DNA of 64,000 bases, from NCBI GenBank assembly GCA_022447585.1, contig JAKVAR010000002.1:1-64000 (forward strand). Direction: 5' to 3'. This document shows, one piece after another, positions 19,381-28,558 of this stretch; the first letter of the stretch is position 1, and each line of letters starts with the position of its first letter. The position numbers and the translations under genes are program-made. Source of the stretch: Crocinitomicaceae bacterium (GTDB lineage: Bacteria; Bacteroidota; Bacteroidia; Flavobacteriales_D; Crocinitomicaceae). Below the pieces are notes generated by a model that saw only the letters and a list, made by a program, of their open reading frames with translations, was not told the DNA's origin and did no database searches.

Positions 19381-21393
19381 TTATTGAATAACCTTAATTG
19401 CCTTATCCACATCTTCCTGTGGCATGAAGCAAGTTCCAGAAGTACATAAATGAACCAAGGCTTCATCGACCAATGGCTTATCTTGAAATACTTTCAAAAC
19501 AGATTCCTTTATTGTTCCAGCAAAAAGTACTTTAGGCAAACGTTTTTGCAATAAATCAGCGTGTTTTTCTCCAGCATTCCCACCTACTGTTACGACCTCA
19601 TAAAACCCAAATACCATATGATTCAAGAGCATTGCCCAATTGGAATAACCAGAACCATACATCTCCATTCCATCATACACATTAGTTAACATCTGTACAG
19701 CCTGCTGTTCATACGCTTCGTTATGGAAGTATTTCGATAAGTAAAATAAGTTTCTCGCCATCACGGAATTACTTGATGCCATTACGTTATCGTTGACCTC
19801 CATTTTACGGGCAATCAATGTTGTGTTTTCTGGTGTGAAGAAAAACATACTCGAGTTATCATCTGCAAAGTTAGATTGAACAAAAGCAACTAACTCATTT
19901 GCCTTCGTTAACCAATTCTCATCTAAGCTTACTTCGTAAAGGGCAATAAACGCATCAATTACATGGGCGTAATCCTCTAGAAAACCTTCAATATTCGACT
20001 TCCCATTCTTATGATTTCTCCACAACCCTCCATCGGCACGAAATTGATTTTCAGTCAACCATTTTGCATTTTTTAGGGCCAAATACAAAAACGATTCTTC
20101 CTTAAAAACAGCATAAGCATTGCACAGCCCTTTCGTCATTATCGCATTCCATGACGTCAAACATTTATCATCCAATCCTGGACGAATTTTGTCTGCTCGT
20201 TTATCCAGTAGAACCTCATTAATTCGTCTAATATTTACTTCGAATTCTTCCAACGACCAATTCATCTTTTTCATAAATTCGGAATCAGATTCGTGACGCA
20301 ATAGAATGTAATTACCTTCTTCCCAATACCCGCGCTGATTCACTTGGTATAAATCACTTACCCAAGAAAAATCATCTCCTAAAGTTCGCTCCAATTCAGC
20401 TTCGCTCCAGACATAAAACTTCCCTTCTACCCCTTCGCTATCGGCATCAAGCGCTGAGTAAAAAGCACCATTATCGGCCATCATTTCTCGCTCAATCCAT
20501 TCTACCGTTTGAAACACTGTTCGTTTGTACAATGGCTTCTCAAAAACTTTATACGCATCTGCATACAAACTCAACAATTGACCATTATCATACAACATCT
20601 TCTCGAAATGAGGTACTTTCCACATCATATCGACTGAATAGCGAGAAAAACCACCACCGATCTGATCGTAAATTCCACCAAGAGCCATTTTATCCAGAGT
20701 CAACTCTACATGCGACATCACTTTTTTATTACCAGAATTTAATGCATAGTCTAACAAGAATGAATAATTGGACGGCAACATGAATTTTGGTGCTCTACTA
20801 GAACCTCCCTGTATAGAATCAAAATTATTTGACCAACGCTGGATCAATTCATCTAAATGTGATTCTTGGAACTTAACATTATCTGCCTTTTTACTAATGA
20901 GTTCACTTGCTATGATTCCTTCGTGTAAATCCTCTGCATATTCAACTACTTTATCCAAATCATTGGTGAAGGTATGATGTAACGATTTTAAAATATGCAT
21001 CCATTGTTCCTTAGGAAAGTATGTCCCCCCGTATATTGGACGACCATCTGGTAAGGTAAAACAATTCAATGGCCACCCTCCTTTTTGAGTCATGATTTGA
21101 ACCGCAGTCATGTATACTTGATCTACATCTGGCCTTTCTTCTCGATCGACCTTTACATTGATAAAAAACTTGTTCATTAAAGCCGCTACTTCTTCGTCTT
21201 CAAAGCATTCATGTTCCATAACATGACACCAGTGACAAGCTGAATACCCAACACTAACTAAAACCAATTTATTTTCTTTCTGGGCGCGTTCAAAAATATC
21301 ATCAGACCAAGCCACCCAGTTCACTGGATTGTACGCATGTTGCAATAGATAGGGCGAAGTTTCCGCAATAAGTTCGTTGGTATATTGTTCCAT
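19381..21393 (-). CDS. DUF255 thioredoxin-domain protein (YyaL/SSP411 family)
   Basis: A 670-residue protein with an N-terminal thioredoxin-like DUF255 domain, recognised by [25 protein letters not shown] sequence. It has the CxxC motif in [10 protein letters not shown] and [13 protein letters not shown]. The rest resembles the alpha/alpha six-barrel fold ([32 protein letters not shown] stretch, [16 protein letters not shown]). Cytosolic; the biochemical role of the family is not established. I chose ATG 21393 because the family N-terminus begins there; the 28 residues upstream to 21477 show no similarity. It is divergent from the SGNH/MBOAT cassette. Confidence 0.85.
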   Translation of the reverse strand: MEQYTNELIAETSPYLLQHAYNPVNWVAWSDDIFERAQKENKLVLVSVGYSACHWCHVMEHECFEDEEVAALMNKFFINVKVDREERPDVDQVYMTAVQIMTQKGGWPLNCFTLPDGRPIYGGTYFPKEQWMHILKSLHHTFTNDLDKVVEYAEDLHEGIIASELISKKADNVKFQESHLDELIQRWSNNFDSIQGGSSRAPKFMLPSNYSFLLDYALNSGNKKVMSHVELTLDKMALGGIYDQIGGGFSRYSVDMMWKVPHFEKMLYDNGQLLSLYADAYKVFEKPLYKRTVFQTVEWIEREMMADNGAFYSALDADSEGVEGKFYVWSEAELERTLGDDFSWVSDLYQVNQRGYWEEGNYILLRHESDSEFMKKMNWSLEEFEVNIRRINEVLLDKRADKIRPGLDDKCLTSWNAIMTKGLCNAYAVFKEESFLYLALKNAKWLTENQFRADGGLWRNHKNGKSNIEGFLEDYAHVIDAFIALYEVSLDENWLTKANELVAFVQSNFADDNSSMFFFTPENTTLIARKMEVNDNVMASSNSVMARNLFYLSKYFHNEAYEQQAVQMLTNVYDGMEMYGSGYSNWAMLLNHMVFGFYEVVTVGGNAGEKHADLLQKRLPKVLFAGTIKESVLKVFQDKPLVDEALVHLCTSGTCFMPQEDVDKAIKVIQ

Positions 21394-21508
21394 ACCGTAA
21401 ATGTAGAGAATCAAATTCAGGTTATCAGCGTCTGAGTCTTGATAAAAAAGGTCATAAACGGTCGAAATAATGCCCACTCTGATTATTTTTACGCGAACAA
21501 CTTAAGAT

Positions 21509-22987
21509 TTGAGAGAAATTAAAGCATATAAAGTCACATTATTCGTGATTGCCGTGTTGGCTGTTTTGGCTCCAGCCGTGTATTTCGCGCCTGAAGACGG
21601 ATGGGATTTAGGGTTCACAAAATTGAATTTCTTAACACAAGAAGACCTCTACAACCCGAAAACACAAGAAAAAACCGACATTACAGATTTGATTGCGGAC
21701 ATTGACACTACAATGACAGTGATTGTTGAGGACACTATAATTACTCATGCAAATAACTCTGACGGAACTTTAGGCGCAGCAAATGGGGGAGAACTTTCCG
21801 AAGACGCTTCAACGGAAATTCACTTGAGTGAAAGTGGTATTACCAGCATGCACAACTTCTTCCAAATACTTAGAGGAGTGTCAAGTAAGAAAGAAAAAAT
21901 TTCAATTCTACATTACGGAGATTCTCAAATTGAAGGAGATCGAATGACTAGTTATATCCGTCAGCGTATCCAAGACCAGTTTGGTGGTAACGGTCCAGGT
22001 TTAATTCCTGCTAAAAACGTATATCCGTCATTTACATTCAAACAAACCTACTCTGAAAGCTTTGTACGATACACTGCTTTTGGTGGTGAGAAATTAAAAG
22101 TTGCTCATTATGGAGCTATGGCTTCAGTTGCACGATTTACTCCTGAATTTGAATTAGACTCATTATTTACAATTGATTCATTGGTTGAACAAACAGGCTG
22201 GATTGAAGTTGCTCCATCAAAAGTGGCTTACTCAAGAGCAAAGAAATTCAATAATGTGACGATGCACTATAACTCATGCGAAACTCCAACGAAAGTTGTG
22301 GTAACGAGAGACGGAGCAATCATTCATGAAGAAGAGTTGATTACTGATGGTGCGCACCACGATTTAAAATTGACTTTCCCATACACACCGGGTAACTTAC
22401 GCTATACATTTACAGGTAAGATTTCGCCAAACATTTGCGGATTCTCATTGGAGGGAGATTATGGAGTCCAAGTATCGAACATTGCAATGCGTGGATCCAG
22501 TGGAACAATGTTTCGAAGGTTAAAAACGAGCACACTTCAACCGATGTACAACACTTTAAATACGAAAATGGTGATCATGCAATTTGGTGGTAACTCTGTC
22601 CCTTTCTTTAAAGATAGTGCGGGTGTAAGAAACTTCGCGAGCTATTTCAAAAGCCAGATTAATACAATTAAAAATATGAACCCTGATGCTTTTGTTGTGG
22701 TCATCGGACCAAGTGACATGTCTCACTTAGACGATCAAATTTACAGCACTTACAAGTTTTTACCATATTGCGTGGAGCAAATGAAAGAAGCTACAAAATC
22801 AACTGGTTCTGGATATTGGAACCTCTACGCAGCAATGGGTGGTCGTAACTCTATGCCATCATGGGTAGAAAAAGGTTTAGCTGGAAACGACTACATCCAC
22901 TTCAGCAATAAAGGAGCGAAAATTGCTTCACAAATGTTCTATGACGCATTCATTGCAGAATATGCAAAATGGAATAACAACAACTAA
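21509..22987 (+). CDS. Membrane-anchored SGNH/GDSL-family protein, first gene of an O-acylation cassette
   Basis: A 492-residue protein starting at TTG; an in-frame TAA at 21503 excludes an upstream start, and the first ATG lies beyond the membrane anchor. One N-terminal helix (TLFVIAVLAVLAPAVYF) anchors a periplasmic domain. The SGNH catalytic set is complete: LHYGDSQ (S139), FGGNS (N362) and NDYIHFS (D461, H464). Proteins of this kind work with MBOAT acyltransferases (as AlgJ/AlgX, PatB or DltD do), moving acyl groups onto envelope polymers or acting as esterases. The next SGNH gene begins directly after its stop codon, and the MBOAT gene follows that. The polymer is unknown. Confidence 0.8.
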   Translation: MREIKAYKVTLFVIAVLAVLAPAVYFAPEDGWDLGFTKLNFLTQEDLYNPKTQEKTDITDLIADIDTTMTVIVEDTIITHANNSDGTLGAANGGELSEDASTEIHLSESGITSMHNFFQILRGVSSKKEKISILHYGDSQIEGDRMTSYIRQRIQDQFGGNGPGLIPAKNVYPSFTFKQTYSESFVRYTAFGGEKLKVAHYGAMASVARFTPEFELDSLFTIDSLVEQTGWIEVAPSKVAYSRAKKFNNVTMHYNSCETPTKVVVTRDGAIIHEEELITDGAHHDLKLTFPYTPGNLRYTFTGKISPNICGFSLEGDYGVQVSNIAMRGSSGTMFRRLKTSTLQPMYNTLNTKMVIMQFGGNSVPFFKDSAGVRNFASYFKSQINTIKNMNPDAFVVVIGPSDMSHLDDQIYSTYKFLPYCVEQMKEATKSTGSGYWNLYAAMGGRNSMPSWVEKGLAGNDYIHFSNKGAKIASQMFYDAFIAEYAKWNNNN

Positions 22988-24349
22988 TTGAAAGTATCTC
23001 TTCTCATATCATCCTTGTTCCTATGTGTTTCGACTTTTGGTCAGGATACACTTAAGTCAGTTGCTACAATTGACACCCTAGAAACAAAACCCGTTTCTGA
23101 TTCGCTTAGTACTTATCAATTTCCAGACTTTAGAGACATGGATACTTCCATGCGTTCCACATACGACTTTGTAGATTACTCAAAGAACAACTATCAGTTC
23201 TATTCTAAGGAAAGTAGAGGATTTGAAGCCTTCTACGATAAGATGTCGTCCTTGATTGAAAACAAAAAAGGGAAGATGAATCTGTATCACATTGGAGGAT
23301 CGCACCTGCAAGCAGATATTTACACCCACGATGTTCGAACTTATTTACAAACGCGTTGGGAAGGAGTTACCGGAGAACGTGGATGGGTATTTCCATTTGA
23401 TCTAGCGAAGACAAACAACCCAGGAAATTACGAATTCTCATCCCCTAATACATGGAAGCCATACCGAAGTGTTGTACAGAAGCCACATAAAGTTAATATT
23501 GATTACGGAATTTTAGGATGTGCAGTAACGTGTCCAGACTCTGCTATCATTGTGAAATTTAAGCACGATAGAACAACAGTAAAACCACCCATTCAACGCT
23601 TGAGAATTTACCATAACGTTGGTGAATTTCCTTACTCGATACATTTTGGTGTAGATGAATTATTAGTGGATTCTAAAGTAAGTAACTTGGAAGAAGGATG
23701 GACAGAGATTCATTTTACAGACCCAGTAGACACCCTAAATATTCAGTTCGCGCGATTAGGCTATCATGCTCCAGAATTAGAGTTGCACGGTTTCTTAATG
23801 ATGAATGATGAACCCGGGTTCTCATACACTGCCATTGGAGTAAATGGAGCAGGATTATACACGTATTTGAAGAACATTCGCTTTGAAGAACAATTGAAAG
23901 CCTATCCACCAGACTTCTTTGCCTATTCGGTTGGAACCAATGACGGGAACGTTCCTTACGCAGATTTTAAACCAGAAGTGTACAAAGCCAACTTGGAAAA
24001 AATGATGCAAATGGCACTAAGAGCAAATCCAGATGTTGCTTTATTGCTAACCGTTCCTAATGACTCTTACTACAGAAGAAGATACCTGAATAGAAACATC
24101 GGTCGTGAGCGCGAAATGATCATAGAATTGGCCAAAGAATACGACATGGCTGTATGGGATTTATACGGCGTAATGGGTGAACTTGGGTCGAGTAAAACCT
24201 GGAAACTAAATGGATTAATGCGAAGCGATTTAATTCACTTCACCCATCCAGGATATCATTTCAAAGGCGACTTATACATTGATGGATTATTGAAATTCAT
24301 GGATCAGTTTGAGTTGAAAAAAGAAACAGCTAAAACGGAAGAAGAGTAA
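22988..24349 (+). CDS. Second SGNH-like periplasmic protein of the O-acylation cassette
   Basis: A 453-residue secreted protein, TTG start with zero gap from the previous gene and a signal peptide ending VSTFGQ. SGNH-fold landmarks are visible but the first block is altered: HIGGSHLQAD has Gly in place of the usual Asp of GDS (S105 retained). GTNDG (N318) and SDLIHFT (D414, H417) are intact, so Ser, Asn, Asp and His are all present and activity is possible. It shares HFT/S...GY/A with the preceding protein and may be an old duplication. The MBOAT gene starts 6 bases after its stop. Role inferred from position only. Confidence 0.75.
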   Translation: MKVSLLISSLFLCVSTFGQDTLKSVATIDTLETKPVSDSLSTYQFPDFRDMDTSMRSTYDFVDYSKNNYQFYSKESRGFEAFYDKMSSLIENKKGKMNLYHIGGSHLQADIYTHDVRTYLQTRWEGVTGERGWVFPFDLAKTNNPGNYEFSSPNTWKPYRSVVQKPHKVNIDYGILGCAVTCPDSAIIVKFKHDRTTVKPPIQRLRIYHNVGEFPYSIHFGVDELLVDSKVSNLEEGWTEIHFTDPVDTLNIQFARLGYHAPELELHGFLMMNDEPGFSYTAIGVNGAGLYTYLKNIRFEEQLKAYPPDFFAYSVGTNDGNVPYADFKPEVYKANLEKMMQMALRANPDVALLLTVPNDSYYRRRYLNRNIGREREMIIELAKEYDMAVWDLYGVMGELGSSKTWKLNGLMRSDLIHFTHPGYHFKGDLYIDGLLKFMDQFELKKETAKTEEE

Positions 24350-24355
24350 TAAACT

Positions 24356-26080
24356 ATGGAAAGAATATTTTCGATATTTTCTACAGAGATCGGTGATGGA
24401 AGTTCACTTGTTTTTACAAAATTAGACTTCTGGTTATTCTTCTTAATGGTCATGATCGTATTTTCGTTTTTAAACAAACAGAAACTCGTTCGAAGTATAT
24501 TCCTTACCCTTGTCAGTGTCTTCTTTTTCTACAAAACTTCAGGACTATACATGCTCCTTCTGATCATATCAGTCTCCTTCAATTACTTTTTAGGAATAAA
24601 GATATTCAAAGCAAAAAAAGACACCAATCGCAAATGGATCATTGCTATTTCCGCAATTTTCAACTTATTAATCCTAGGATACTTCAAATACGCTTACTTC
24701 TTCACGGCATCATTCAATGAAATGTTCTATACGGATTACGAACTGATCAACCAATTTGCTCAGTTTGGGAATAGCTTTTTCGATGATACTCCTTTTGTAG
24801 AAAAAATCTTATTACCGGTTGGAGTATCGTTCTTCACGTTCCAAAATATCAGTTACGTAGTTGATATATATCGAAAAGAAATAGAGCCCGTTAAGAACTT
24901 CTTTCACTACTCTTTCTTCGTTACCTTCTTCCCGCAATTAGTTATGGGTCCAATTGTTCGTGCTCGTGATTTCATTCCACAAATTGACAAACCATTTCAC
25001 TTAACTAAAAACGATTTCAGTTGGTCGATTATACAAATTATAAAAGGTCTAGTGAAGAAAATTGTAATCGCTGATTTCTTGATTTTGTACTTCATCGACA
25101 AGTTGCTTTTTACGGAAACGTTCACGTTTGAAGAACCTGGTTTTGTATATTTAATTGTGATGTGGGCATACTCCATTCACATCTACTCTGATTTCTCTGG
25201 ATATACCGATATCGCCATTGGACTTTCGCGCTTAATGGGTTTCGAATTGAAACCAAATTTCAACTCTCCCTACAAAGCAATTAATGTTGCAGACTTTTGG
25301 AGGAGATGGCACATTTCCCTAGGATCTTGGTTAAAAGATTACCTATACATACCATTAGGAGGAAACAGAACTGGTGGTATTGGATCATACATTGCCATAG
25401 TATTCATCTTTACATTTTTGATATTCATTACCCAATGGTGGGAACTGCTTTGGATATACGGAGGATTAACAATAATCTATTTATTGGGAGTCGCATTCAT
25501 CACAGATTTCAAACGCCTCGTTCATCGCGATTTAAACCTCATCATTACGATGGTTGTGGGTGGGTTGTGGCACGGACCAAGTGAGAACTTTGTGATTTGG
25601 GGAGCCATGAACGGATGTGCACTTTTGGTTTACAAGTACTGGAAGAAAATCAGTTTCTACGAAAACTCAAAATGGTTAGTAGCCCACTTCTGGAAAATCT
25701 TCATCACGTTCAACTTCATTACGTTTACGCGTATTTGGTTTAAGTTGGATGAAGCCCGCATGGGACCATTTAAAGAAGCCGGATTAACCGATGCTGAGGC
25801 AGACAAGTTACCGATGGATTTATTGAATCGCATTGCCTTCCATTTCGATTTCTCGATGCAGTACTTCCTAGACTTCATTGCCACGTATCAAGTACCGTTA
25901 ATTATCATGTTGGCCGGATTCTTTGTACACTGGTTACCAAACAAGGTTAAAGCGATCTACGAAAAAGCTTTTACAGCCATGCCGATGTGGTTGCAAGCCA
26001 TCAGTGTTGGTATAATTGTATTTCTGATTTACCAAGCGATAGGCGCTGAACAACCACCTTTTGTTTATTTACAGTTTTAA
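24356..26080 (+). CDS. MBOAT-family O-acyltransferase (AlgI-like)
   Basis: A 574-residue polytopic membrane protein with roughly a dozen hydrophobic helices. MBOAT hallmarks are VSFFTFQNISYVVD, FFPQLVMGPIVRARDF and VADFWRRWHISLGSWLKDYLYIPLGGNR (H319). GGLWHGPSENFVIWG carries the predicted catalytic H406. AlgI-type members carry an acyl group, usually acetyl, across the inner membrane and hand it to a periplasmic SGNH partner that modifies a polysaccharide. The two SGNH genes immediately upstream supply that partner. No polysaccharide synthase is adjacent, so the acceptor could be encoded elsewhere. An ordinary assignment for the enzyme; the substrate is open. Confidence 0.92.
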   Translation: MERIFSIFSTEIGDGSSLVFTKLDFWLFFLMVMIVFSFLNKQKLVRSIFLTLVSVFFFYKTSGLYMLLLIISVSFNYFLGIKIFKAKKDTNRKWIIAISAIFNLLILGYFKYAYFFTASFNEMFYTDYELINQFAQFGNSFFDDTPFVEKILLPVGVSFFTFQNISYVVDIYRKEIEPVKNFFHYSFFVTFFPQLVMGPIVRARDFIPQIDKPFHLTKNDFSWSIIQIIKGLVKKIVIADFLILYFIDKLLFTETFTFEEPGFVYLIVMWAYSIHIYSDFSGYTDIAIGLSRLMGFELKPNFNSPYKAINVADFWRRWHISLGSWLKDYLYIPLGGNRTGGIGSYIAIVFIFTFLIFITQWWELLWIYGGLTIIYLLGVAFITDFKRLVHRDLNLIITMVVGGLWHGPSENFVIWGAMNGCALLVYKYWKKISFYENSKWLVAHFWKIFITFNFITFTRIWFKLDEARMGPFKEAGLTDAEADKLPMDLLNRIAFHFDFSMQYFLDFIATYQVPLIIMLAGFFVHWLPNKVKAIYEKAFTAMPMWLQAISVGIIVFLIYQAIGAEQPPFVYLQF

Positions 26081-26118
26081 AAAAATCGCATCCATCTAAA
26101 ATTGAAAAGACTAGCACG

Positions 26119-26150
26119 TTTGTAATTAAAATCAATTCTTGCTATTTTGG
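26119..26150 (+). promoter_or_regulatory. Putative promoter of the T9SS SGNH hydrolase
   Basis: TTTG at 26119-26122 and TATTTTGG at 26143-26150, 20 bases apart, match the Bacteroidota pattern with one mismatch in the -7 element. The position favours the ATG at 26183 as the start, because an in-frame TTG at 26147 lies inside the promoter. Confidence 0.5.
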
Positions 26151-26182
26151 ATTTAAAACTCTTAACATATAAAATCGAAGTT

Positions 26183-27178
26183 ATGACCTCAAGATTATTT
26201 AGCTTTTTTACTGTCCTAGTTTCAACAATTATCCTGTCTAATTATGGAATTTCACAAACTACATTCCCTGCGAATGCAAAAATAATGTGCCTTGGAGATT
26301 CTCGCGTAGAAGGTGACCCAACTTTTGAAAGTTATCGCTATGAGTTTTGGAAAGATTTAGTGGATTGCAACTGGACATTCGATCTTATTGGAGAAGAATT
26401 TGATCCTCTTGCCTACCCGGCTTATCAAGGAATAACTTTCGACCCAGATCACCAAGGGTCAGGAGGAAGTACAACATCAGATATATTAACAGACCTTCCA
26501 TTCGTATTATCTTCAATAGGTTCTATAGATATCGTATTGCTAGGAATAGGAGGTAATGATCTCTTGAATAATGGTAGTTCTTATGTATCAACTGCAATTG
26601 CAAATATCAATTCTATCATCGACCTCTTACAAATTCATAATCCGAATATCATTATTTTAGTAGAACAAATAGCACCTGGAATGACCAGTATTATGACTCC
26701 TGATGCAACATTAGCCGTTAGTAACTTCAATAGCGAAATACAAACATTATCAACGATTCAAAATTCTGGTGGATCTACAGTTATTGCTGTTGATATGAAT
26801 ACAGGGTGGCAAGATAGCTACCTTGTGGACGATACTCATTATAATTCAATTGGTGCAGAGATTGTTGCTACGCGATATTCTAACGCCCTGAAAACGCTGT
26901 TTAATTGTGGGGTTGCATTTACTCCCGAGATCGAAATTAACAACATTGAATTTTACCCAAATCCAGCAAATTCAATCTTGAATATTGAAATACCCCACAC
27001 TTTAATTCCTTTTGGAATGTTCGAAATTCAAGATATAGCAGGAAAGTCTTTACTTTCAAGGCAAATTCATCATAATGAGGAAATGATAGATGTTTCCAAG
27101 CTTAAACCTGGAAACTACATCGCTTTATTTTCAAATCATGGCGGCATGAAAATTCGTAAGAAACTCATTATTCAATAA
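26183..27178 (+). CDS. Secreted SGNH/GDSL hydrolase with T9SS type A sorting domain
   Basis: A 331-residue protein with a signal peptide (ends NYGISQ), an SGNH hydrolase domain of about 200 residues and a C-terminal T9SS type A domain. Catalytic blocks are MCLGDSRVEGD (S40), LGIGGNDLL (Asn) and VDDTHYNSIG (Asp and His). The sorting domain begins at FYPNPANS and ends KKLIIQ. It is probably a surface or secreted esterase acting on ester-linked groups of polysaccharides. It lies 102 bases after the MBOAT cassette but has its own probable promoter, so a functional link to the cassette is only suggestive. Confidence 0.85.
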   Translation: MTSRLFSFFTVLVSTIILSNYGISQTTFPANAKIMCLGDSRVEGDPTFESYRYEFWKDLVDCNWTFDLIGEEFDPLAYPAYQGITFDPDHQGSGGSTTSDILTDLPFVLSSIGSIDIVLLGIGGNDLLNNGSSYVSTAIANINSIIDLLQIHNPNIIILVEQIAPGMTSIMTPDATLAVSNFNSEIQTLSTIQNSGGSTVIAVDMNTGWQDSYLVDDTHYNSIGAEIVATRYSNALKTLFNCGVAFTPEIEINNIEFYPNPANSILNIEIPHTLIPFGMFEIQDIAGKSLLSRQIHHNEEMIDVSKLKPGNYIALFSNHGGMKIRKKLIIQ

Positions 27179-27410
27179 TGAGAATTGATACGATTTTTTC
27201 TCTGTATTCTTTTAATTCCGAAGAAGATACAATGTTTAGCGACAGGCATATCGATTAGATAAACTTCGCTTGGTTAAGGCTTAATTAAGTCAGTAAAATT
27301 TATTTGAAATATATGCGAGCAAAAAAGAACATGTAATTTAGACCTAAATTTATAGATATTCATATTACCCGTAACCAATAAATATTGCGAATCTTACGTA
27401 TTTTCATATC

Positions 27411-28496
27411 ATGAAACTATTTGACCCATTCAACCTAAAAGGTCTTGAACTATCATCAAGGATTGCCATGGCACCTCTTACTAGAAGGCGAGCCAACAGA
27501 GCTCATGATCCCGTGGACTGTATGGCAACCTATTATGCGCAACGTGCTAATTGTGGACTAATAATAGCCGAGGGCACCTCACCATCTCCAAATGGCGTTG
27601 GATACTCAAATATGCCTGGATTATACACATCCCATCATGTTAAGTTATGGAAGAATATAACTGATTCAGTTCATAAATCAGGTGGTAAAATAGTATTACA
27701 AATAATGCATACTGGACGGATAGGGCATTCAAACAATTTACCAGATGGGGCTCGGATAATTGGACCATCAGCTATTGCGAAAAAAGGAGACACAACAACC
27801 TATGACCTTGGAAAACAACCATTTACAATGCCAAATGAGATGGGGACAGATGAAGTACAAACTACTATTCGTGAATTTGCTGATTGCGCAAAACTTGCAA
27901 TTCAAGCGGGGTTTGACGGTATAGAAATTCATAGTGCGCATGGGTATTTACCCAATCAATTCTTGAATCAATCAAGTAATAAACGAAAAGACCAATATGG
28001 TGGAAATCGCGAAAATAGAATTCGATTTTTGTTGGAGGTGATTCAAGCATCAATACAAGCTATCGGATCGGAAAAAGTCGCATTACGAATTTCACCATTT
28101 AGCTATGCCGATATAGATGAGGATGAAGGGGAATTAATTGCTCTGTACAAAATGCTAGCTGAGGAATTAAACCAATTCAACCTATCCTACCTGCATTTAA
28201 GTCACATGGGAGATGCTAAACCAGTTAAATTTGAGTTGTGGAAAAAATTGCGCTCTATTTATTCAGGAAATTTGATGCTTTGCGGTGATTTTACTAAAGA
28301 CACCGCAGAACTCGCCCTTCAAAATGGAGATGCTGATCTCATTGCTTTTGGTAGAGATTTCATTTCCAATCCTGACCTGGTTGAAAGGCTTAAAAATAAC
28401 TGGCCACTCGCAGAACGAGATCGGACTCATTGGTATACTCAGGGGCCTCAAGGGTTGACTGATTACCCCGTATATAATTCGATGTTACATAAATAA
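27411..28496 (+). CDS. Old yellow enzyme family alkene reductase (NADH:flavin oxidoreductase)
   Basis: A 361-residue FMN-dependent TIM-barrel enzyme. Family landmarks are LFDPFNLKGLELSSRIAMAPLTRRRA at the start, IVLQIMHTGRIG, FDGIEIHSAHGYLPNQFL (substrate-binding His pair), RKDQYGGNRENRIRF and the phosphate-binding end LIAFGRDFISNPDLV. Length and motifs fit the NemA/OPR-like class that reduces activated C=C bonds or nitro compounds with NAD(P)H. The physiological substrate is unknown. It stands alone after a 232-bp gap without recognisable elements. Confidence 0.92.
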   Translation: MKLFDPFNLKGLELSSRIAMAPLTRRRANRAHDPVDCMATYYAQRANCGLIIAEGTSPSPNGVGYSNMPGLYTSHHVKLWKNITDSVHKSGGKIVLQIMHTGRIGHSNNLPDGARIIGPSAIAKKGDTTTYDLGKQPFTMPNEMGTDEVQTTIREFADCAKLAIQAGFDGIEIHSAHGYLPNQFLNQSSNKRKDQYGGNRENRIRFLLEVIQASIQAIGSEKVALRISPFSYADIDEDEGELIALYKMLAEELNQFNLSYLHLSHMGDAKPVKFELWKKLRSIYSGNLMLCGDFTKDTAELALQNGDADLIAFGRDFISNPDLVERLKNNWPLAERDRTHWYTQGPQGLTDYPVYNSMLHK

Positions 28497-28558
28497 CACT
28501 AATCTATGTAAAACGATGTATCTTACATGAAGAGAATGACCAAATAAAAGAGAATTGA

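Noticed and set aside
21394..21477. Longer N-terminus for the DUF255 protein
   Set aside because: The extra 28 residues lack similarity to the family, whose sequence begins at the internal ATG 21393.
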